Positions 1 to 9,860 of a DNA stretch of 64,000 nt are shown here, piece after piece. This DNA comes from Aquabacterium parvum (GTDB taxonomy: Bacteria; Pseudomonadota; Gammaproteobacteria; Burkholderiales; Burkholderiaceae_C): NCBI RefSeq assembly GCF_001447195.1, contig NZ_LFRI01000084.1, positions 62,001 through 126,000 on the forward strand, given 5' to 3'. The stretch's first letter is position 1. Each line of letters starts with the position of its first letter. A program made the translations under genes and the position numbers. A model generated the notes under the pieces. That model ran no database searches. It had not been told where the DNA came from and was given only the letters and a program-made list of their open reading frames with translations.

Positions 1-16
1 TAGCGCCTGGCGCGGA

Positions 17-907
17 TCACTTGCGGGCCGGCGCCGACGCAGCACCTGCTCCACGCATCGCGCGGAAGAAGTCGCTGCTCGGATCCATCACCACCACGTC
101 CGACTTGCTGCGGAAGGTGGCGCGATAGGCCTCAAGGCTGCGGTAGAACTGGGCGAACTGAGGGTCGCGACCAAAAGACTCGGCATACAAGGCCGAAGCT
201 TTGGCGTCGCCCTCGCCCTTGATCTTCTGCGCATCACGGTAAGCCTCGGCCACGATGATTTCTCGCTGGCGATCGGCATCGGCACGGATCTTTTCGCCTT
301 CAGCACCACCGGTCGAGCGCAGCTCGTTGGCCACGCGCTTGCGTTCGGACTCCATGCGGCGGTAGACCGAGTCGGTGATCTGAGCCGAGAAGTCGACGCG
401 CTTGATGCGCACGTCCACCACCTCGATGCCGAAGCTGCGGGCTTCATCGGCCAGGCGCTTGACCACACCCTGCATGACCTTCTCGCGCTCTGCAGACAAC
501 ACGGCACCGACGGTGCGCTTGGTCACTTCTTCGTTGAGCGCGGCCTGAACAACAGGCGCGAGCTTGTTCTCGAGGTTGCGGATGTCGACGCCGTTGTTGC
601 GAATGAACTGCTTGGGGTCGGTGACGCGCCACTTCACCAGCCAGTCAATGACCAGGCTCTTCTTTTCAGCGGTGAAGATGGGACGCGACTCGGGGCTGTC
701 GAGGGTCTGAACGCGGCGGTCAAGGAAGACCACGTTCTGCAAAGGAGCCGGCAGTTTGGCCTTGAGGCCGGGTTCACTGATGACTTCCTTGATTTCACCA
801 AGGGCATAGACGACGGCGAACTGACGCTGATCGACCACGAACAACGTGGACGCGGCCAGGATGATGACGAGCAGGACGCCGATGAGGATGGAGCCGATGC
901 GATTCAT
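17..907 (-). CDS. hflC: HflC, FtsH protease modulator subunit
   Basis: This 296-residue protein has one N-terminal membrane segment (about residues 7-25) followed by an SPFH/band-7 domain and a charged helical region (about 185-240, rich in Glu, Arg and Ala). That is the HflC layout and usual length. In the known family, HflC pairs with HflK in large periplasm-facing rings around the membrane protease FtsH and limits its access to substrates. It is the last gene of hfq-hflX-hflK-hflC here and lies 30 bases after hflK. The stop codon is 16 bases from the window edge, so downstream neighbours are not visible. Confidence 0.96.
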   Translation of the reverse strand: MNRIGSILIGVLLVIILAASTLFVVDQRQFAVVYALGEIKEVISEPGLKAKLPAPLQNVVFLDRRVQTLDSPESRPIFTAEKKSLVIDWLVKWRVTDPKQFIRNNGVDIRNLENKLAPVVQAALNEEVTKRTVGAVLSAEREKVMQGVVKRLADEARSFGIEVVDVRIKRVDFSAQITDSVYRRMESERKRVANELRSTGGAEGEKIRADADRQREIIVAEAYRDAQKIKGEGDAKASALYAESFGRDPQFAQFYRSLEAYRATFRSKSDVVVMDPSSDFFRAMRGAGAASAPARK

Positions 908-937
908 GTCTGGTTCCTGATGTAGGGCGTGTGCGGG

Positions 938-2302
938 TCAGCGGCCGTCGCGGTCGCGGCTGCGGCCGCCATCGCGAGAGCGCGGGTCCGGGGTGGCGTT
1001 GCCACTGGCCAGGGGGGCGGGCGCATCGGTGGGCTGGCTCGCAGCGCCGGCAGGTGCCAGCGAACCCACGGGGGCGGCTCCTGGTGCGGTCGACTGGATC
1101 AGCTTGTCGAGCGGCAGATACAGGAGGTTGGAGCCCTGGCGCGAATCAACCATGACTTTGGTCACGTTGCTGTAGACCTGCTGCATGGTGTCGATGTAGA
1201 GCCGGTCACGTGTGACGGCTGGCGCTTTCTGGTACTCGGCCAGCACAGCCTTGAAACGCTGCGCATCACCCTCGGCCTGAGCCACGACGCGAGCGGAATA
1301 GCCGGCGGCTTCTTCACGCAGGCGCGCGGCCGTGCCCTGGGCTTTGGGGATCACGTCGTTGGCGTAGGCCTGGCCTTCGTTCTTCAGGCGCTCGCGGTCT
1401 GCGCCGGCCTTGAAGGCATCGTCGAAGGCGGCTTGCACCTGTTCAGGCGCCTGCACGCTCTGCACGTTGACGTTGGCCACCACGACACCTGCCTTGAGCT
1501 TGTTGAGCTGCGCCTGAATGGACTTGACGAGGTCGGTTGCGATGGCATCACGTTGTTCGTAGAGCACCGAGTCCATCGTGCTGTTGCCGACGATCTCGCG
1601 CACCGCGGACTCGGCCGCTTGGAGGACAGCCTCGTCGGGACTGCGGTTCTCGAACAAGTACTGACGGGCGTCGGCCAGGCGGTACTGCACCGTGAAGCGG
1701 ATGTCGACGATGTTCTCATCGCGCGTGAGCATCGACGAATCACGCAAGCCAGTGGCCTGCATGACGGAGTTGCTGCCCACGTCGATCGAACGCAACTGCG
1801 TCAGGTTGACGATTTCATGGCTCTGGAATGGGTACGGCGCACGCCACTGAAAGCCGGCATCCACCGTGTGGCTGAAGCGGCCAAACGACATCACCGCAGC
1901 CTGCTGGCCTTCCTGCACGATGAAAAACCCACTGCCCAACCAGACCAGGGCAACCAGCCCGACGATCAAGCCAGCCCCGATGCCAGCACCGGTGGGGTCC
2001 GGCGTGAAGCCGCCGCCCGAGCCGTTGCCTTGGTTGTCTCCGCCACCGCCCTGCCCGGAGAACAGGCCGCTGAGTTTGCGATTGAAGTCGCGCCAGAGCT
2101 CATCGAGATCGGGAGGCCCGTCGTTGCGGTTGTTGTACATGACGGAAGGCGCCGGACGGCCACGCAGGATCCAGGACGCACGGCGCCCTGCCCCACCCAG
2201 GAATTCGAACACGGCGCCCGCTGCCACCGTCAGGCGGACCGAAGCGGGAGAACCGGAGCGACTGGCGGGCGATTGGCCCTCATCGATGGCATGCATGTTC
2301 AT
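938..2302 (-). CDS. hflK: HflK, FtsH protease modulator subunit
   Basis: HflK partners HflC in the FtsH-regulating complex. The sequence shows the family's GPPDLDELW motif, a Gly-rich linker, one membrane helix and a band-7 domain, with a low-complexity Ala/Pro/Arg/Asp tail. The start is uncertain. An ATG at 2302 overlaps the hflX stop as ATGA and gives 454 residues. A second ATG at 2140 gives 400 residues starting MYNNRND, leaving a 158-base gap after hflX. Neither has a good ribosome-binding site. I chose 2302 for the stop-start overlap, and because relatives carry some residues before GPPDLDE. However, the added stretch has lower third-position GC than the rest and no motif I recognise. 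Confidence 0.92.
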   Translation of the reverse strand: MNMHAIDEGQSPASRSGSPASVRLTVAAGAVFEFLGGAGRRASWILRGRPAPSVMYNNRNDGPPDLDELWRDFNRKLSGLFSGQGGGGDNQGNGSGGGFTPDPTGAGIGAGLIVGLVALVWLGSGFFIVQEGQQAAVMSFGRFSHTVDAGFQWRAPYPFQSHEIVNLTQLRSIDVGSNSVMQATGLRDSSMLTRDENIVDIRFTVQYRLADARQYLFENRSPDEAVLQAAESAVREIVGNSTMDSVLYEQRDAIATDLVKSIQAQLNKLKAGVVVANVNVQSVQAPEQVQAAFDDAFKAGADRERLKNEGQAYANDVIPKAQGTAARLREEAAGYSARVVAQAEGDAQRFKAVLAEYQKAPAVTRDRLYIDTMQQVYSNVTKVMVDSRQGSNLLYLPLDKLIQSTAPGAAPVGSLAPAGAASQPTDAPAPLASGNATPDPRSRDGGRSRDRDGR

Positions 2303-3552
2303 GTTCGGACAGATTGAGAGGAAAGAGGGTCGTCGCCCGATGGCGGCGCCTCGTCGAGCGCATTGTGCATGTCGAATCGGGGATCGGACGCTTGAAGTGT
2401 GCGGCAATCACCAAACAGGCTGCCGGTGGCGGCTTGCGCGAGCACCTCGCGCAACACGTCCAGGCCCTGGCCCCTCAGGGCGCTGACAAAAATGCGCTCG
2501 CATCGACGGCCGTCAGGCAATTCGTACAGGTCGCGGGCATGACGGGGTTGCTGGTGCTCTGGCAAGGCGTCGCACTTGTTGAACACCAGGACCTGAGGCA
2601 GTTGACCCGCCCCGATGCTGTCCAGCACACGCAGCACCTCGTCGATCTGCTCGTGCAAAACGGGAGAGGCTGCGTCCACCACGTGCAAAAGCACGTCGGC
2701 CTCTGCGGCTTCCTGCAGCGTGGCCTCGAAGGACTCGACCAGGCTGTGTGGCAGGTCGCGGATGAAGCCAACGGTGTCAGAGAGCGTGACGCTGCGCTGG
2801 GCCTGCGCCAGAAACATCTGGCGGGTGGTGGTGTCCAGCGTGGCGAACAGCTGGTCGGCCGCGTACGTGCCGGCCTTGGTCAATGCATTGAACAAAGTCG
2901 ACTTGCCGGCGTTGGTGTAGCCCACCAACGAGACGCGGAAGGTTTCGGCGCGTTCACGCGATCGGCGCTGGGTGTTGCGCTGCCGCTTGACCTTGGCCAA
3001 TCGCTCTTTGAGCGACTTGATCTTCTGGTCGATCATGCGCCGGTCGAGCTCGATCTGGGTTTCGCCCGGGCCACCACGGTGCCCCACGCCGCCACGCTGA
3101 CGCTCCAGGTGACTCCAGCGGCGCACCAGACGAGTCGAGAGGTACTGCAGGCGAGCGAGCTCGACTTGCAGCTTGCCTTCGTGGCTGCGGGCTCGTGCGC
3201 CAAAGATCTCAAGGATGAGGCCCGTTCGGTCAAGCACCTCGACACCCAGGTGGCGCTCAAGGTTGCGCTGCTGGGCTGGCGACAGCGCCTGATCAAAGAT
3301 AACGCCGTGGGCCTGGTAGAGGGTGACGATCGACTTGATCTCGTCGGCCTTGCCTGAGCCGACAAAAAAAGCGGCATCGGGTGCACGGCGCTTGGCCGTG
3401 ACTTTGGCGACGGGGACATCCCCAGCCGACTCAGCAAGCAAAGCCAGCTCGTCCAGCGTGGGGTCGAAAGGATGTGAGGGACCGAAGTCCACCCCGACCA
3501 GGACAACACGAGGATCGCCTGAGACGGGGATTTCGGGGGCAGGCGCTGGCAA
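2299..3552 (-). CDS. hflX: HflX ribosome-splitting GTPase
   Basis: This is a 417-residue GTPase of the HflX family. The N-terminal HflX domain and a basic coiled linker (about 165-205) precede the G domain, with the P-loop GYTNAGKS at 211-218, DTVGF at 259-263 and NKCD at 325-328. HflX proteins bind the 50S subunit and can split stalled or heat-damaged ribosomes. The chosen start is a TTG 44 bases after hfq with no clear Shine-Dalgarno, so a nearby alternative is possible. The stop overlaps the proposed hflK start by four bases. The short acidic C-terminal tail beyond the G domain is typical. Confidence 0.95.
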   Translation of the reverse strand: MPAPAPEIPVSGDPRVVLVGVDFGPSHPFDPTLDELALLAESAGDVPVAKVTAKRRAPDAAFFVGSGKADEIKSIVTLYQAHGVIFDQALSPAQQRNLERHLGVEVLDRTGLILEIFGARARSHEGKLQVELARLQYLSTRLVRRWSHLERQRGGVGHRGGPGETQIELDRRMIDQKIKSLKERLAKVKRQRNTQRRSRERAETFRVSLVGYTNAGKSTLFNALTKAGTYAADQLFATLDTTTRQMFLAQAQRSVTLSDTVGFIRDLPHSLVESFEATLQEAAEADVLLHVVDAASPVLHEQIDEVLRVLDSIGAGQLPQVLVFNKCDALPEHQQPRHARDLYELPDGRRCERIFVSALRGQGLDVLREVLAQAATGSLFGDCRTLQASDPRFDMHNALDEAPPSGDDPLSSQSVRT

Positions 3553-3596
3553 GTTCGACGCTGAAAGAAAATTCAGGCAGATGCAGCAAACGCCGC

Positions 3597-3836
3597 TCAG
3601 CCTTCCTCGCCTTCGTTGGCGTGGAAGTTCACCGCGCGGCCAGGCACAACGGTGGAGATCGCGTGCTTGTAGACCATCTGGGTGACGGTGTTGCGAAGCA
3701 GGACCACGTACTGGTCAAACGATTCGATGTGACCCTGCAGCTTGATGCCGTTCACCAAATAGATGGAGACCGGCACGTGCTCGCGGCGCAGCAGGTTCAG
3801 AAACGGGTCTTGTAGGAGTTGCCCTTTGTTGCTCAC
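3597..3836 (-). CDS. hfq: Hfq RNA chaperone
   Basis: This 79-residue Sm-like protein matches Hfq almost throughout: [14 protein letters not shown] at the N terminus, the Sm1 region through residue 50, and the Sm2 signature YKHAIST near 56-62. Hfq forms hexamers that pair small RNAs with mRNAs and affect mRNA stability. The start is GTG, preceded by GGAG at a spacing of about 8 bases. The C-terminal tail is short, as is common in betaproteobacteria. It lies 78 bases after der and leads the hflX-hflK-hflC group, the classic arrangement in proteobacteria. Confidence 0.97.
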   Translation of the reverse strand: MSNKGQLLQDPFLNLLRREHVPVSIYLVNGIKLQGHIESFDQYVVLLRNTVTQMVYKHAISTVVPGRAVNFHANEGEEG

Positions 3837-3914
3837 GATATGCTCCGTGTTGGAAAATAAAAAGAATCAGGGCTTACCTTAACACAGTCCGTGCCGAGCG
3901 CGCGCCCCAACCCA

Positions 3915-5252
3915 TCACTCCTTCTCGTTGAAGGGGTTCTGTGAAGATTTCATTTCGATGCGCAAAGGCGTTCCGCTGAGCTTGAAGTGCTCTCGGAAGC
4001 GGCTCTCCAGGAAGCGCTTGTAGGCATCTGAGACGTGCTCCAGCGAGTTGCCGTGGATGACGATGACCGGCGGGTTCTGTCCGCCCTGGTGGGCGTAGCG
4101 CAACTTGGGCCGGAAGCTGCCTGCACGCTTGGGCTGCTGGAACTGAACGGCTTCGGCCAGCAGGCGGGTGAGCACCGGGGTGGGCATTTTGCGCGTGGCC
4201 GAGGCGTAGGCATCGGCAATGGCCTTCCACAGGGGCCCCAGGCCTTGGCGCTTGATGGCGGAGATGTGGTAGACGGGCGCGAATTTCAGGAACGACAGTC
4301 TGTGTTCGATGGAGCGCTGCAGCATCTCGCGCTGGTAGCTGTCGATCGCATCCCACTTGTTGACGGCGATGACCACAGCGCGGCCCGACTCCAGGATGAA
4401 GCCGGCGATGTGGGCATCCTGCTCGGTCACGCCTTGCGTGGCGTCGACCAGCAACAGCACGACGTTGGCGTCCGAGATGGCTTGCAAGGTCTTGACCACC
4501 GAAAACTTTTCGATGGCCTCAAAAACCTTGCCCTTGCGGCGCAGGCCAGCCGTGTCGATGAGCTCGAACCGGCGACCGTCGCGCTCGAAAGGCACGGTGA
4601 TGGCATCACGGGTGGTGCCCGGCATGTCGAAGGCCACCAGTCGCTCCTCGCCCAACCATGTGTTGATCAGGGTGGACTTGCCCACGTTGGGGCGGCCGGC
4701 AACGGCCAGGCGGATGGGGCGATCTTCTTCGGGGGTTTCGTCTTCGTCTTCATCGGGATCGATGAAGTCCTCCAGCGCCAACTCGATCAGGCTGCGAATG
4801 CCCTGACCGTGCGCCGCTGACACGGCCATCGGCTCACCCAGGCCCAGTTCGTAGAACTCGGCCAGCAAGGGGGAGTCCTGCATGCCCTCGGCCTTGTTGG
4901 CCACCAGCAGCACCTTCTTGTTGGTGGTGCGCAGGTAGTTGGCGATGTCGTGGTCCTGGGCTGACAGGCCGTTGCGCAGGTCGACGACGAAGATCACGGC
5001 ATCGGACTCTGTGACAGCCTGGCGCGTCTGCTTGGCCATCTCCTTGAAGATGCCTTCTTTGCATTCGGGCTCGAAGCCGCCGGTGTCGATGGCAATGAAG
5101 GCGTGGCTGCCCAGGCGCCCTTCGCCGTAATGGCGGTCGCGGGTGAGGCCGGCGAAATCGGCAACGATGGCGTCGCGGCTTTTGGTCAGTCGATTGAACA
5201 GGGTCGACTTGCCGACATTGGGACGACCGACCAGTGCAATGACAGGTTTCAT
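3915..5252 (-). CDS. der: Der (EngA) double-domain ribosome assembly GTPase
   Basis: Two tandem G domains mark this 445-residue protein as Der. P-loops GRPNVGKS lie at residues 9-16 and 186-193, with an acidic linker between the domains (about 165-178, mostly Asp and Glu) and a KH-like C-terminal domain. Der is needed for 50S subunit maturation. The ATG at 5252 matches the conserved [16 protein letters not shown] start. The same frame runs open for about 100 codons upstream, but that stretch is antisense to bamB's coding frame and looks unlike Der. It follows bamB after an 85-base gap containing two strong hairpins. Confidence 0.96.
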   Translation of the reverse strand: MKPVIALVGRPNVGKSTLFNRLTKSRDAIVADFAGLTRDRHYGEGRLGSHAFIAIDTGGFEPECKEGIFKEMAKQTRQAVTESDAVIFVVDLRNGLSAQDHDIANYLRTTNKKVLLVANKAEGMQDSPLLAEFYELGLGEPMAVSAAHGQGIRSLIELALEDFIDPDEDEDETPEEDRPIRLAVAGRPNVGKSTLINTWLGEERLVAFDMPGTTRDAITVPFERDGRRFELIDTAGLRRKGKVFEAIEKFSVVKTLQAISDANVVLLLVDATQGVTEQDAHIAGFILESGRAVVIAVNKWDAIDSYQREMLQRSIEHRLSFLKFAPVYHISAIKRQGLGPLWKAIADAYASATRKMPTPVLTRLLAEAVQFQQPKRAGSFRPKLRYAHQGGQNPPVIVIHGNSLEHVSDAYKRFLESRFREHFKLSGTPLRIEMKSSQNPFNEKE

Positions 5253-5262
5253 GAACGTCAGA

Positions 5263-5313
5263 CGCCGGCGGTCAGCCGGCGCTCCTTGAGCGGGCGCCAG
5301 ATACCGGGCGCCC
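5263..5313. repeat. Two tandem perfect hairpins in the bamB-der gap
   Basis: The first inverted repeat has 7-bp arms, CGCCGGC (5263-5269) and GCCGGCG (5275-5281), with a 5-base loop. The second has arms GGGCGCC (5292-5298) and GGCGCCC (5307-5313) with an 8-base loop. Neither is followed by a T-run on either strand, so simple intrinsic termination is unlikely. They could stabilise the upstream transcript or serve as processing sites between bamB and der. This is structure read from sequence; the function is inferred. Confidence 0.6.
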
Positions 5314-5337
5314 GGGCGGTGCCGATCAGCGTCGGCG

Positions 5338-6486
5338 TCAGTTGATGCGCAAGGCCGAGACCGTGCCCTTGCGGGTGAGCACCAGCAGCACGTCACCGGA
5401 GGCCACCGGCGGAGCGGCCAGCGGGCTGTCGAGCTCGATGCGACCCAGGGTGCGGCCATCGGCCTTGGACAGAAAATGAACGTAGTCCTTGGCATCGCCA
5501 ACGACGATCCGTTCGCCCCAGATGACGGGCGTGCCCAGCCCTCGGTGGACAAATCGATCGACACGCCAGAGGAAGTCGCCGTTGTCGGCCTTCCAGGCGG
5601 TCAAGCGATCGGCGCCATCTGCGCCCACGACGGTGCGCAGGTCAGCGGCAACGCCTTGCGTGCCAGCTTGCGGACGGCTCCAGCGCACGCTGCCGCGGTT
5701 GAGTTCGAGGCAGGCGACTGAGAACTGGAAGACCCGCACGCAGGCTTCGTCATCGACACGGGCCAAGGGCCCCACCAAGTCGGCCAGGCGTTCGACTTCG
5801 TTGCTGCCGCGCGGGGTGCCCACGTTCACGTCGAAACGGGGCGTGCCTTTGAGCGGGTCGAGGCCAACCAGGCGATTGCCCTGCCCGACCAGCAAGGTGT
5901 CACGGAACGGCTGGATCAGGAGGCGCGCGCCCAATGCGAGCGGCTCGGAGCCAGGCCGTTGGTAAGACCAGAGCCAGCGGCCGTCGAGCACATCGTATGC
6001 ACGCACGCTGCGGTCAACCGCCTGCAGGAACACGCGCTCGCCCGCCACCACAGGGGCCGTCATGACCCGACCGGGCTGCCGCTCTTGCCAGAGCAGCTTG
6101 CCTTGGTCAAAAACCTGAAGCTCGTTGGCATCTGTCACGACGGCAGCGTAGCGTCCGTCAAAACCGGCGGCAGCGGAGACATTGCCCTTGACCTGGGCCC
6201 GCCAGGCCTCGCGGCCGCTGGATGCATCGAGCACCACCAGGTTGCCATCGGCGCTCGCAACGGCCACCCGCCCACCGGCAAGCGCCAGCGTGGCGGTGGG
6301 CCCCACCTCGCCAATGCGGGCGGACCAGGCGATCGTGGCACGCGCCGAGGCGGACTGAGCATCCAGAGACTCCAGCGGGGCTGGCACGGGTTTGCTGGAT
6401 CCACAGGCCGTCAAAGCGCCGAGCAGGGCCAGCGCGGCGAAATGACTGAGAAGGCGGATGGGGAGGGTCACGTTGCGGCGATCCAT
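5338..6486 (-). CDS. bamB: BamB, outer-membrane assembly lipoprotein
   Basis: A lipoprotein signal with the lipobox LTAC and Cys at residue 28 precedes repeated beta-propeller blades with PQQ-like motifs (for example [12 protein letters not shown] and [12 protein letters not shown]). At 382 residues it matches BamB (YfgL). BamB sits on the periplasmic face of the outer membrane and helps BamA fold beta-barrel proteins. It lies between yfgM and der, the conserved proteobacterial order. BamD is encoded about 11 kb away in this window. Confidence 0.94.
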   Translation of the reverse strand: MDRRNVTLPIRLLSHFAALALLGALTACGSSKPVPAPLESLDAQSASARATIAWSARIGEVGPTATLALAGGRVAVASADGNLVVLDASSGREAWRAQVKGNVSAAAGFDGRYAAVVTDANELQVFDQGKLLWQERQPGRVMTAPVVAGERVFLQAVDRSVRAYDVLDGRWLWSYQRPGSEPLALGARLLIQPFRDTLLVGQGNRLVGLDPLKGTPRFDVNVGTPRGSNEVERLADLVGPLARVDDEACVRVFQFSVACLELNRGSVRWSRPQAGTQGVAADLRTVVGADGADRLTAWKADNGDFLWRVDRFVHRGLGTPVIWGERIVVGDAKDYVHFLSKADGRTLGRIELDSPLAAPPVASGDVLLVLTRKGTVSALRIN

Positions 6487-6519
6487 GAGTGAGGCTTCGC
6501 AAGAAACGCTGAGTCGCGA

Positions 6520-7212
6520 TCAGCGCGCAGCGGGAGCGGTGGGCAAGGCAGGCGCACCGGGCGTTTTCAAGGGCTCCGGAGGAGCACCCAGCACGGTCAG
6601 CTTGCCTTCGATGAATCGGCGGTACTCGACCGTCGGCTCCAAGCCCTTCCAGGCAACCTGAAAGGCTTCGATGGCTTCCTTGTTCTTGCCCTGCGCCAGG
6701 AACACGTCGCCACGCCGGTCGGCCACCAAGGCGGCGTACTCGTCGGGCACCTTGGCGCCAAGCGTCTTGAGCGCATCGTCGAACTGCTTGGCGTCGAGCT
6801 GCATGCCCGCCAGGCGCAAGCGAGCCACGGCGACCAGGCCTTCGTTCTTGCCGGAATCAACCAACCACTGCAGGGTGGCGCGGGCTTCATCGGCCTTGCC
6901 CGCATCGGCCTCCACCTTGGCTGCCAGCAAGGCGCCCTGCTCTGCCGCGGTCGTTCCAGCGTAATGCGACTTGAGGTCTCCAAAGGCCTGGCGGACGCGA
7001 TCGGCATTGCGCTCCACGGCAGCCTTGTCGAGTTCGTCGTACAGGCCGGTGGCGCCTTGCGAGCGCTTTTGCTGCCAGTACAGGTAACCGGTCCAGGCCG
7101 CGTAGGCGCCCAGCACCAGCACCAGAGTCCAGGTGATCAGGTTGCCGTACTGCTTCCAGAAGTGCTTGACCTGGTCAAGTTGTTCCTGCTGTTCGAGGTC
7201 GAAGGTGGCCAT
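6520..7212 (-). CDS. YfgM-like tetratricopeptide membrane protein
   Basis: This 230-residue protein begins MATFDLEQQEQLDQVKHFWK, then has one membrane helix (about 24-46) and an Ala-rich helical periplasmic part with TPR-like repeats. This is the YfgM family (DUF2133). In E. coli, YfgM is an inner-membrane protein that works with the chaperone PpiD near the SecYEG translocon. The position between hisS and bamB, with gaps of 38 and 33 bases, is the usual one. The tail (about 205-230) is Pro/Ala-rich and looks disordered. Confidence 0.9.
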   Translation of the reverse strand: MATFDLEQQEQLDQVKHFWKQYGNLITWTLVLVLGAYAAWTGYLYWQQKRSQGATGLYDELDKAAVERNADRVRQAFGDLKSHYAGTTAAEQGALLAAKVEADAGKADEARATLQWLVDSGKNEGLVAVARLRLAGMQLDAKQFDDALKTLGAKVPDEYAALVADRRGDVFLAQGKNKEAIEAFQVAWKGLEPTVEYRRFIEGKLTVLGAPPEPLKTPGAPALPTAPAAR

Positions 7213-7250
7213 GTTGTGTCGTCGGATGGAATCTCGGGATTATGACCGGC

Positions 7251-8543
7251 TCAGCGGGCTTGCAAGGTGTCAGCCCAATCGGCCACAGCGGCCAGCTGGC
7301 GCAGCACCTGCTCACCACCTTCGCGCAGTGGCTTGACGGACACCTCGCCACGGGCAACCTCATCGGAGCCGAACACCAGGGCAAAGCGCGCGCCGCTGGC
7401 GTCGGCCTTCTTGAACTGCGACTTGGGGCTGGCGGGGCCTTCTTTGCCCGCGGGGTTGAGCACAACGCTGACGCCGGCCGTGCGCAGGCCTTCAAGAGCC
7501 ACCATCACCGGGGCCAGGGGCACGCCGGGGAAGACGACGGCGAAGGCGTCAGGCGTGGCTGGGGCCGGCAGCGTGCCGACCTCTTCGAGCAGCAGCAGCA
7601 GGCGCTCCATGCCCAAACCCCAGCCCACAGCTGGATTGGGCTTGCCGCCGAGTTGCTCGATCAGGCCGTCGTAGCGGCCACCGCCGCAGACGGTGCCTTG
7701 CGAGCCCAGGCGGGTCGTGACCCACTCGAAGACCGTCAGGTTGTAGTAGTCCATGCCGCGCACCAGGCGCGTGTTGACTTCGTAGGGCACGCCGGCCGCG
7801 TCCAACACGGCCTTGACCGAGTTGAAGTGCGCCAGCGAGGCGTCACCCAGGAAATCGATCAACTTGGGGGCCGCTTCGACCACGGGCTGCATGGCCGGGT
7901 TCTTGGTGTCGAGGATGCGCAGCGGGTTGGTGTGCAGGCGGCGCTTGGCCTCCTCGTCCAACAAATCGGCGTGGGCTTCGAGGTGCGCGATCAGGGCCTG
8001 GCGATGAGCCTGGCGCTCTTCGGGCTGGCCCAGGCTGTTGAGCTGCAGGGTGACGTCTTCACCCACCTTCAGGCCCAGGTCACGCCACAGGGCCGCCGTC
8101 ATCAAGATGAGTTCGGCGTCGACATCGGGGCCGGCAAAACCCAGCACCTCGGCACCCACCTGGTGGAACTGGCGATAGCGACCCTTTTGCGGGCGCTCGT
8201 GGCGGAACATGGGGCCGATGTAGTACAGGCGCTTGCCGCCTTCGTACAAAAAGCTGTGCTCGTTGATGGCGCGCACCGCGCCCGCCGTGCCTTCGGGGCG
8301 CAGCGTGAGCTTGTCGCCGTTGAGGCTGTCTTCGAAGGAGTACATCTCCTTCTCGACGATGTCGGTGACCTCGCCCAGGCCGCGCACGAACAAGGCCGTG
8401 GGCTCGACGATGGGCGTGCGCATGTTCTGAAAGCCATAGCGGCGCATCAGCTGACGCACCTTGTCTTCCAGCCACTCCCAGCGCGCCGATTCCGGCGGCA
8501 GGATGTCGTTCATGCCTTTGATGGCTTTGAGCTGTTCGGCCAT
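7251..8543 (-). CDS. hisS: Histidyl-tRNA synthetase
   Basis: This is a 430-residue class II aminoacyl-tRNA synthetase that charges tRNA-His. It shows the N-terminal KGMNDILP segment, motif 2 ([19 protein letters not shown]), the histidine-binding stretches LVRGMDYY and GGGRYDGL, motif 3 near [12 protein letters not shown], and a C-terminal anticodon-binding domain. Length and order are normal. It sits between ispG (45 bases upstream) and yfgM. Confidence 0.97.
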   Translation of the reverse strand: MAEQLKAIKGMNDILPPESARWEWLEDKVRQLMRRYGFQNMRTPIVEPTALFVRGLGEVTDIVEKEMYSFEDSLNGDKLTLRPEGTAGAVRAINEHSFLYEGGKRLYYIGPMFRHERPQKGRYRQFHQVGAEVLGFAGPDVDAELILMTAALWRDLGLKVGEDVTLQLNSLGQPEERQAHRQALIAHLEAHADLLDEEAKRRLHTNPLRILDTKNPAMQPVVEAAPKLIDFLGDASLAHFNSVKAVLDAAGVPYEVNTRLVRGMDYYNLTVFEWVTTRLGSQGTVCGGGRYDGLIEQLGGKPNPAVGWGLGMERLLLLLEEVGTLPAPATPDAFAVVFPGVPLAPVMVALEGLRTAGVSVVLNPAGKEGPASPKSQFKKADASGARFALVFGSDEVARGEVSVKPLREGGEQVLRQLAAVADWADTLQAR

Positions 8544-8588
8544 GTCTGGGAAATGCTTCTTGTCGTTGTTCTTGTGGGGATCGCGGGT

Positions 8589-9860
8589 TCAGGCCGAATG
8601 GGTCTGGCCGAACCGGCGCTCGATGTAGTTCTGCACGATCTCGTGGAACTCTTGCGCGATGCGGTCACCGCGCAGGGTCATGGCCTTCTCACCGTCGATG
8701 AAGACGGGTGCGGCGGGCGACTCGCCATTGCCGGGCAGGCTGATGCCGATGTCGGCATGCTTGCTTTCACCGGGGCCGTTGACGATGCAGCCCATGACGG
8801 CCACCTTGAGGTTCTCGACGCCTGGGTACTGCTTGCGCCAGACCGGCATCTGCGCGCGCAGGTGATCGTCGATCTGCTTGGCCAGCTCCTGAAAAGTGGT
8901 GCTGGTCGTGCGACCACAGCCGGGGCAGGCGGTGACGCTGGGCACGAAGGCGCGCAGGCCCAGCGCTTGCAAAATTTCCAAGGCGACGACCACCTCCTGC
9001 GTGCGGGCCTCACCCGGCTGCGGTGTGAGCGAGACGCGGATGGTGTCGCCGATGCCTTCTTGCAGCAGGATGGACAGGGCCGCGGCCGAGGCCACCGTGC
9101 CCTTGGCACCCATGCCGGCTTCGGTCAGGCCCAGGTGCAGCGGGAAGTCGCAGCGCGCGGCCAGCCCGCGGTAGACGCTGACGAGGTCCTGCACGCCGCT
9201 GACCTTGCACGAGAGGATGACCTGCTCGGGCTTCATGCCCAGCTCGACAGCCAGGTTGGCCGACTGCAGCGCAGAGCTGATCAGCGACTGGTACATGACC
9301 TGCTTGGCATCCCACGGTTCGTCGCTGCGGGCGTTTTCGTCCATCAGCGAGGCCAGCAGCTCCTGGTCGAGGCTGCCCCAGTTCACGCCGATTCGCACGG
9401 GCTTGTCGAAACGCATGGCGGCTTCGATCATCTGTGCGAACTGGCGGTCCTTCTTGTCGCCCTTGCCCACGTTGCCTGGGTTGATGCGGTACTTGGACAA
9501 GGCCTCGGCGCAAGCCGGGTGATCGGTCAGCAGGCGGTGGCCGTTGTAGTGGAAATCGCCCACCAGCGGCACGTCGATGCCCATGCGGTCGAGCTGCTCG
9601 CGGATGTGCGGCACGGCCTTGGCGGCTTCTTCGTTGTTGACGGTGATGCGAACCAGTTCGGAGCCAGCCAGGGCCAACTCCTTGACCTGGATGGCCGTGC
9701 CGATGACATCGACCGTGTCGGTGTTGGTCATCGACTGCACGCGCACAGGCGCGTCACCGCCGATGGTGATCACACGAGAGCCCCAGACCACACGGGCCTG
9801 GCGGGAGCGGCGCGCGGCCGGTTGAGCCACGTCGATGAGGGTGCAGTTCGCCAGCGTCAT
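8589..9860 (-). CDS. ispG: IspG (GcpE), 4-hydroxy-3-methylbut-2-enyl diphosphate synthase
   Basis: IspG catalyses the penultimate step of the MEP isoprenoid pathway with a [4Fe-4S] cluster. The 423-residue sequence contains [11 protein letters not shown], the RINPGN motif and the cluster ligands in CPGCGRTT and GCIVNGPGE. It is longer than the E. coli enzyme, as is usual for betaproteobacteria, with an insert between the TIM barrel and the cluster domain. The ATG overlaps the rodZ stop by four bases (ATGA), suggesting coupled translation. Confidence 0.96.
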   Translation of the reverse strand: MTLANCTLIDVAQPAARRSRQARVVWGSRVITIGGDAPVRVQSMTNTDTVDVIGTAIQVKELALAGSELVRITVNNEEAAKAVPHIREQLDRMGIDVPLVGDFHYNGHRLLTDHPACAEALSKYRINPGNVGKGDKKDRQFAQMIEAAMRFDKPVRIGVNWGSLDQELLASLMDENARSDEPWDAKQVMYQSLISSALQSANLAVELGMKPEQVILSCKVSGVQDLVSVYRGLAARCDFPLHLGLTEAGMGAKGTVASAAALSILLQEGIGDTIRVSLTPQPGEARTQEVVVALEILQALGLRAFVPSVTACPGCGRTTSTTFQELAKQIDDHLRAQMPVWRKQYPGVENLKVAVMGCIVNGPGESKHADIGISLPGNGESPAAPVFIDGEKAMTLRGDRIAQEFHEIVQNYIERRFGQTHSA

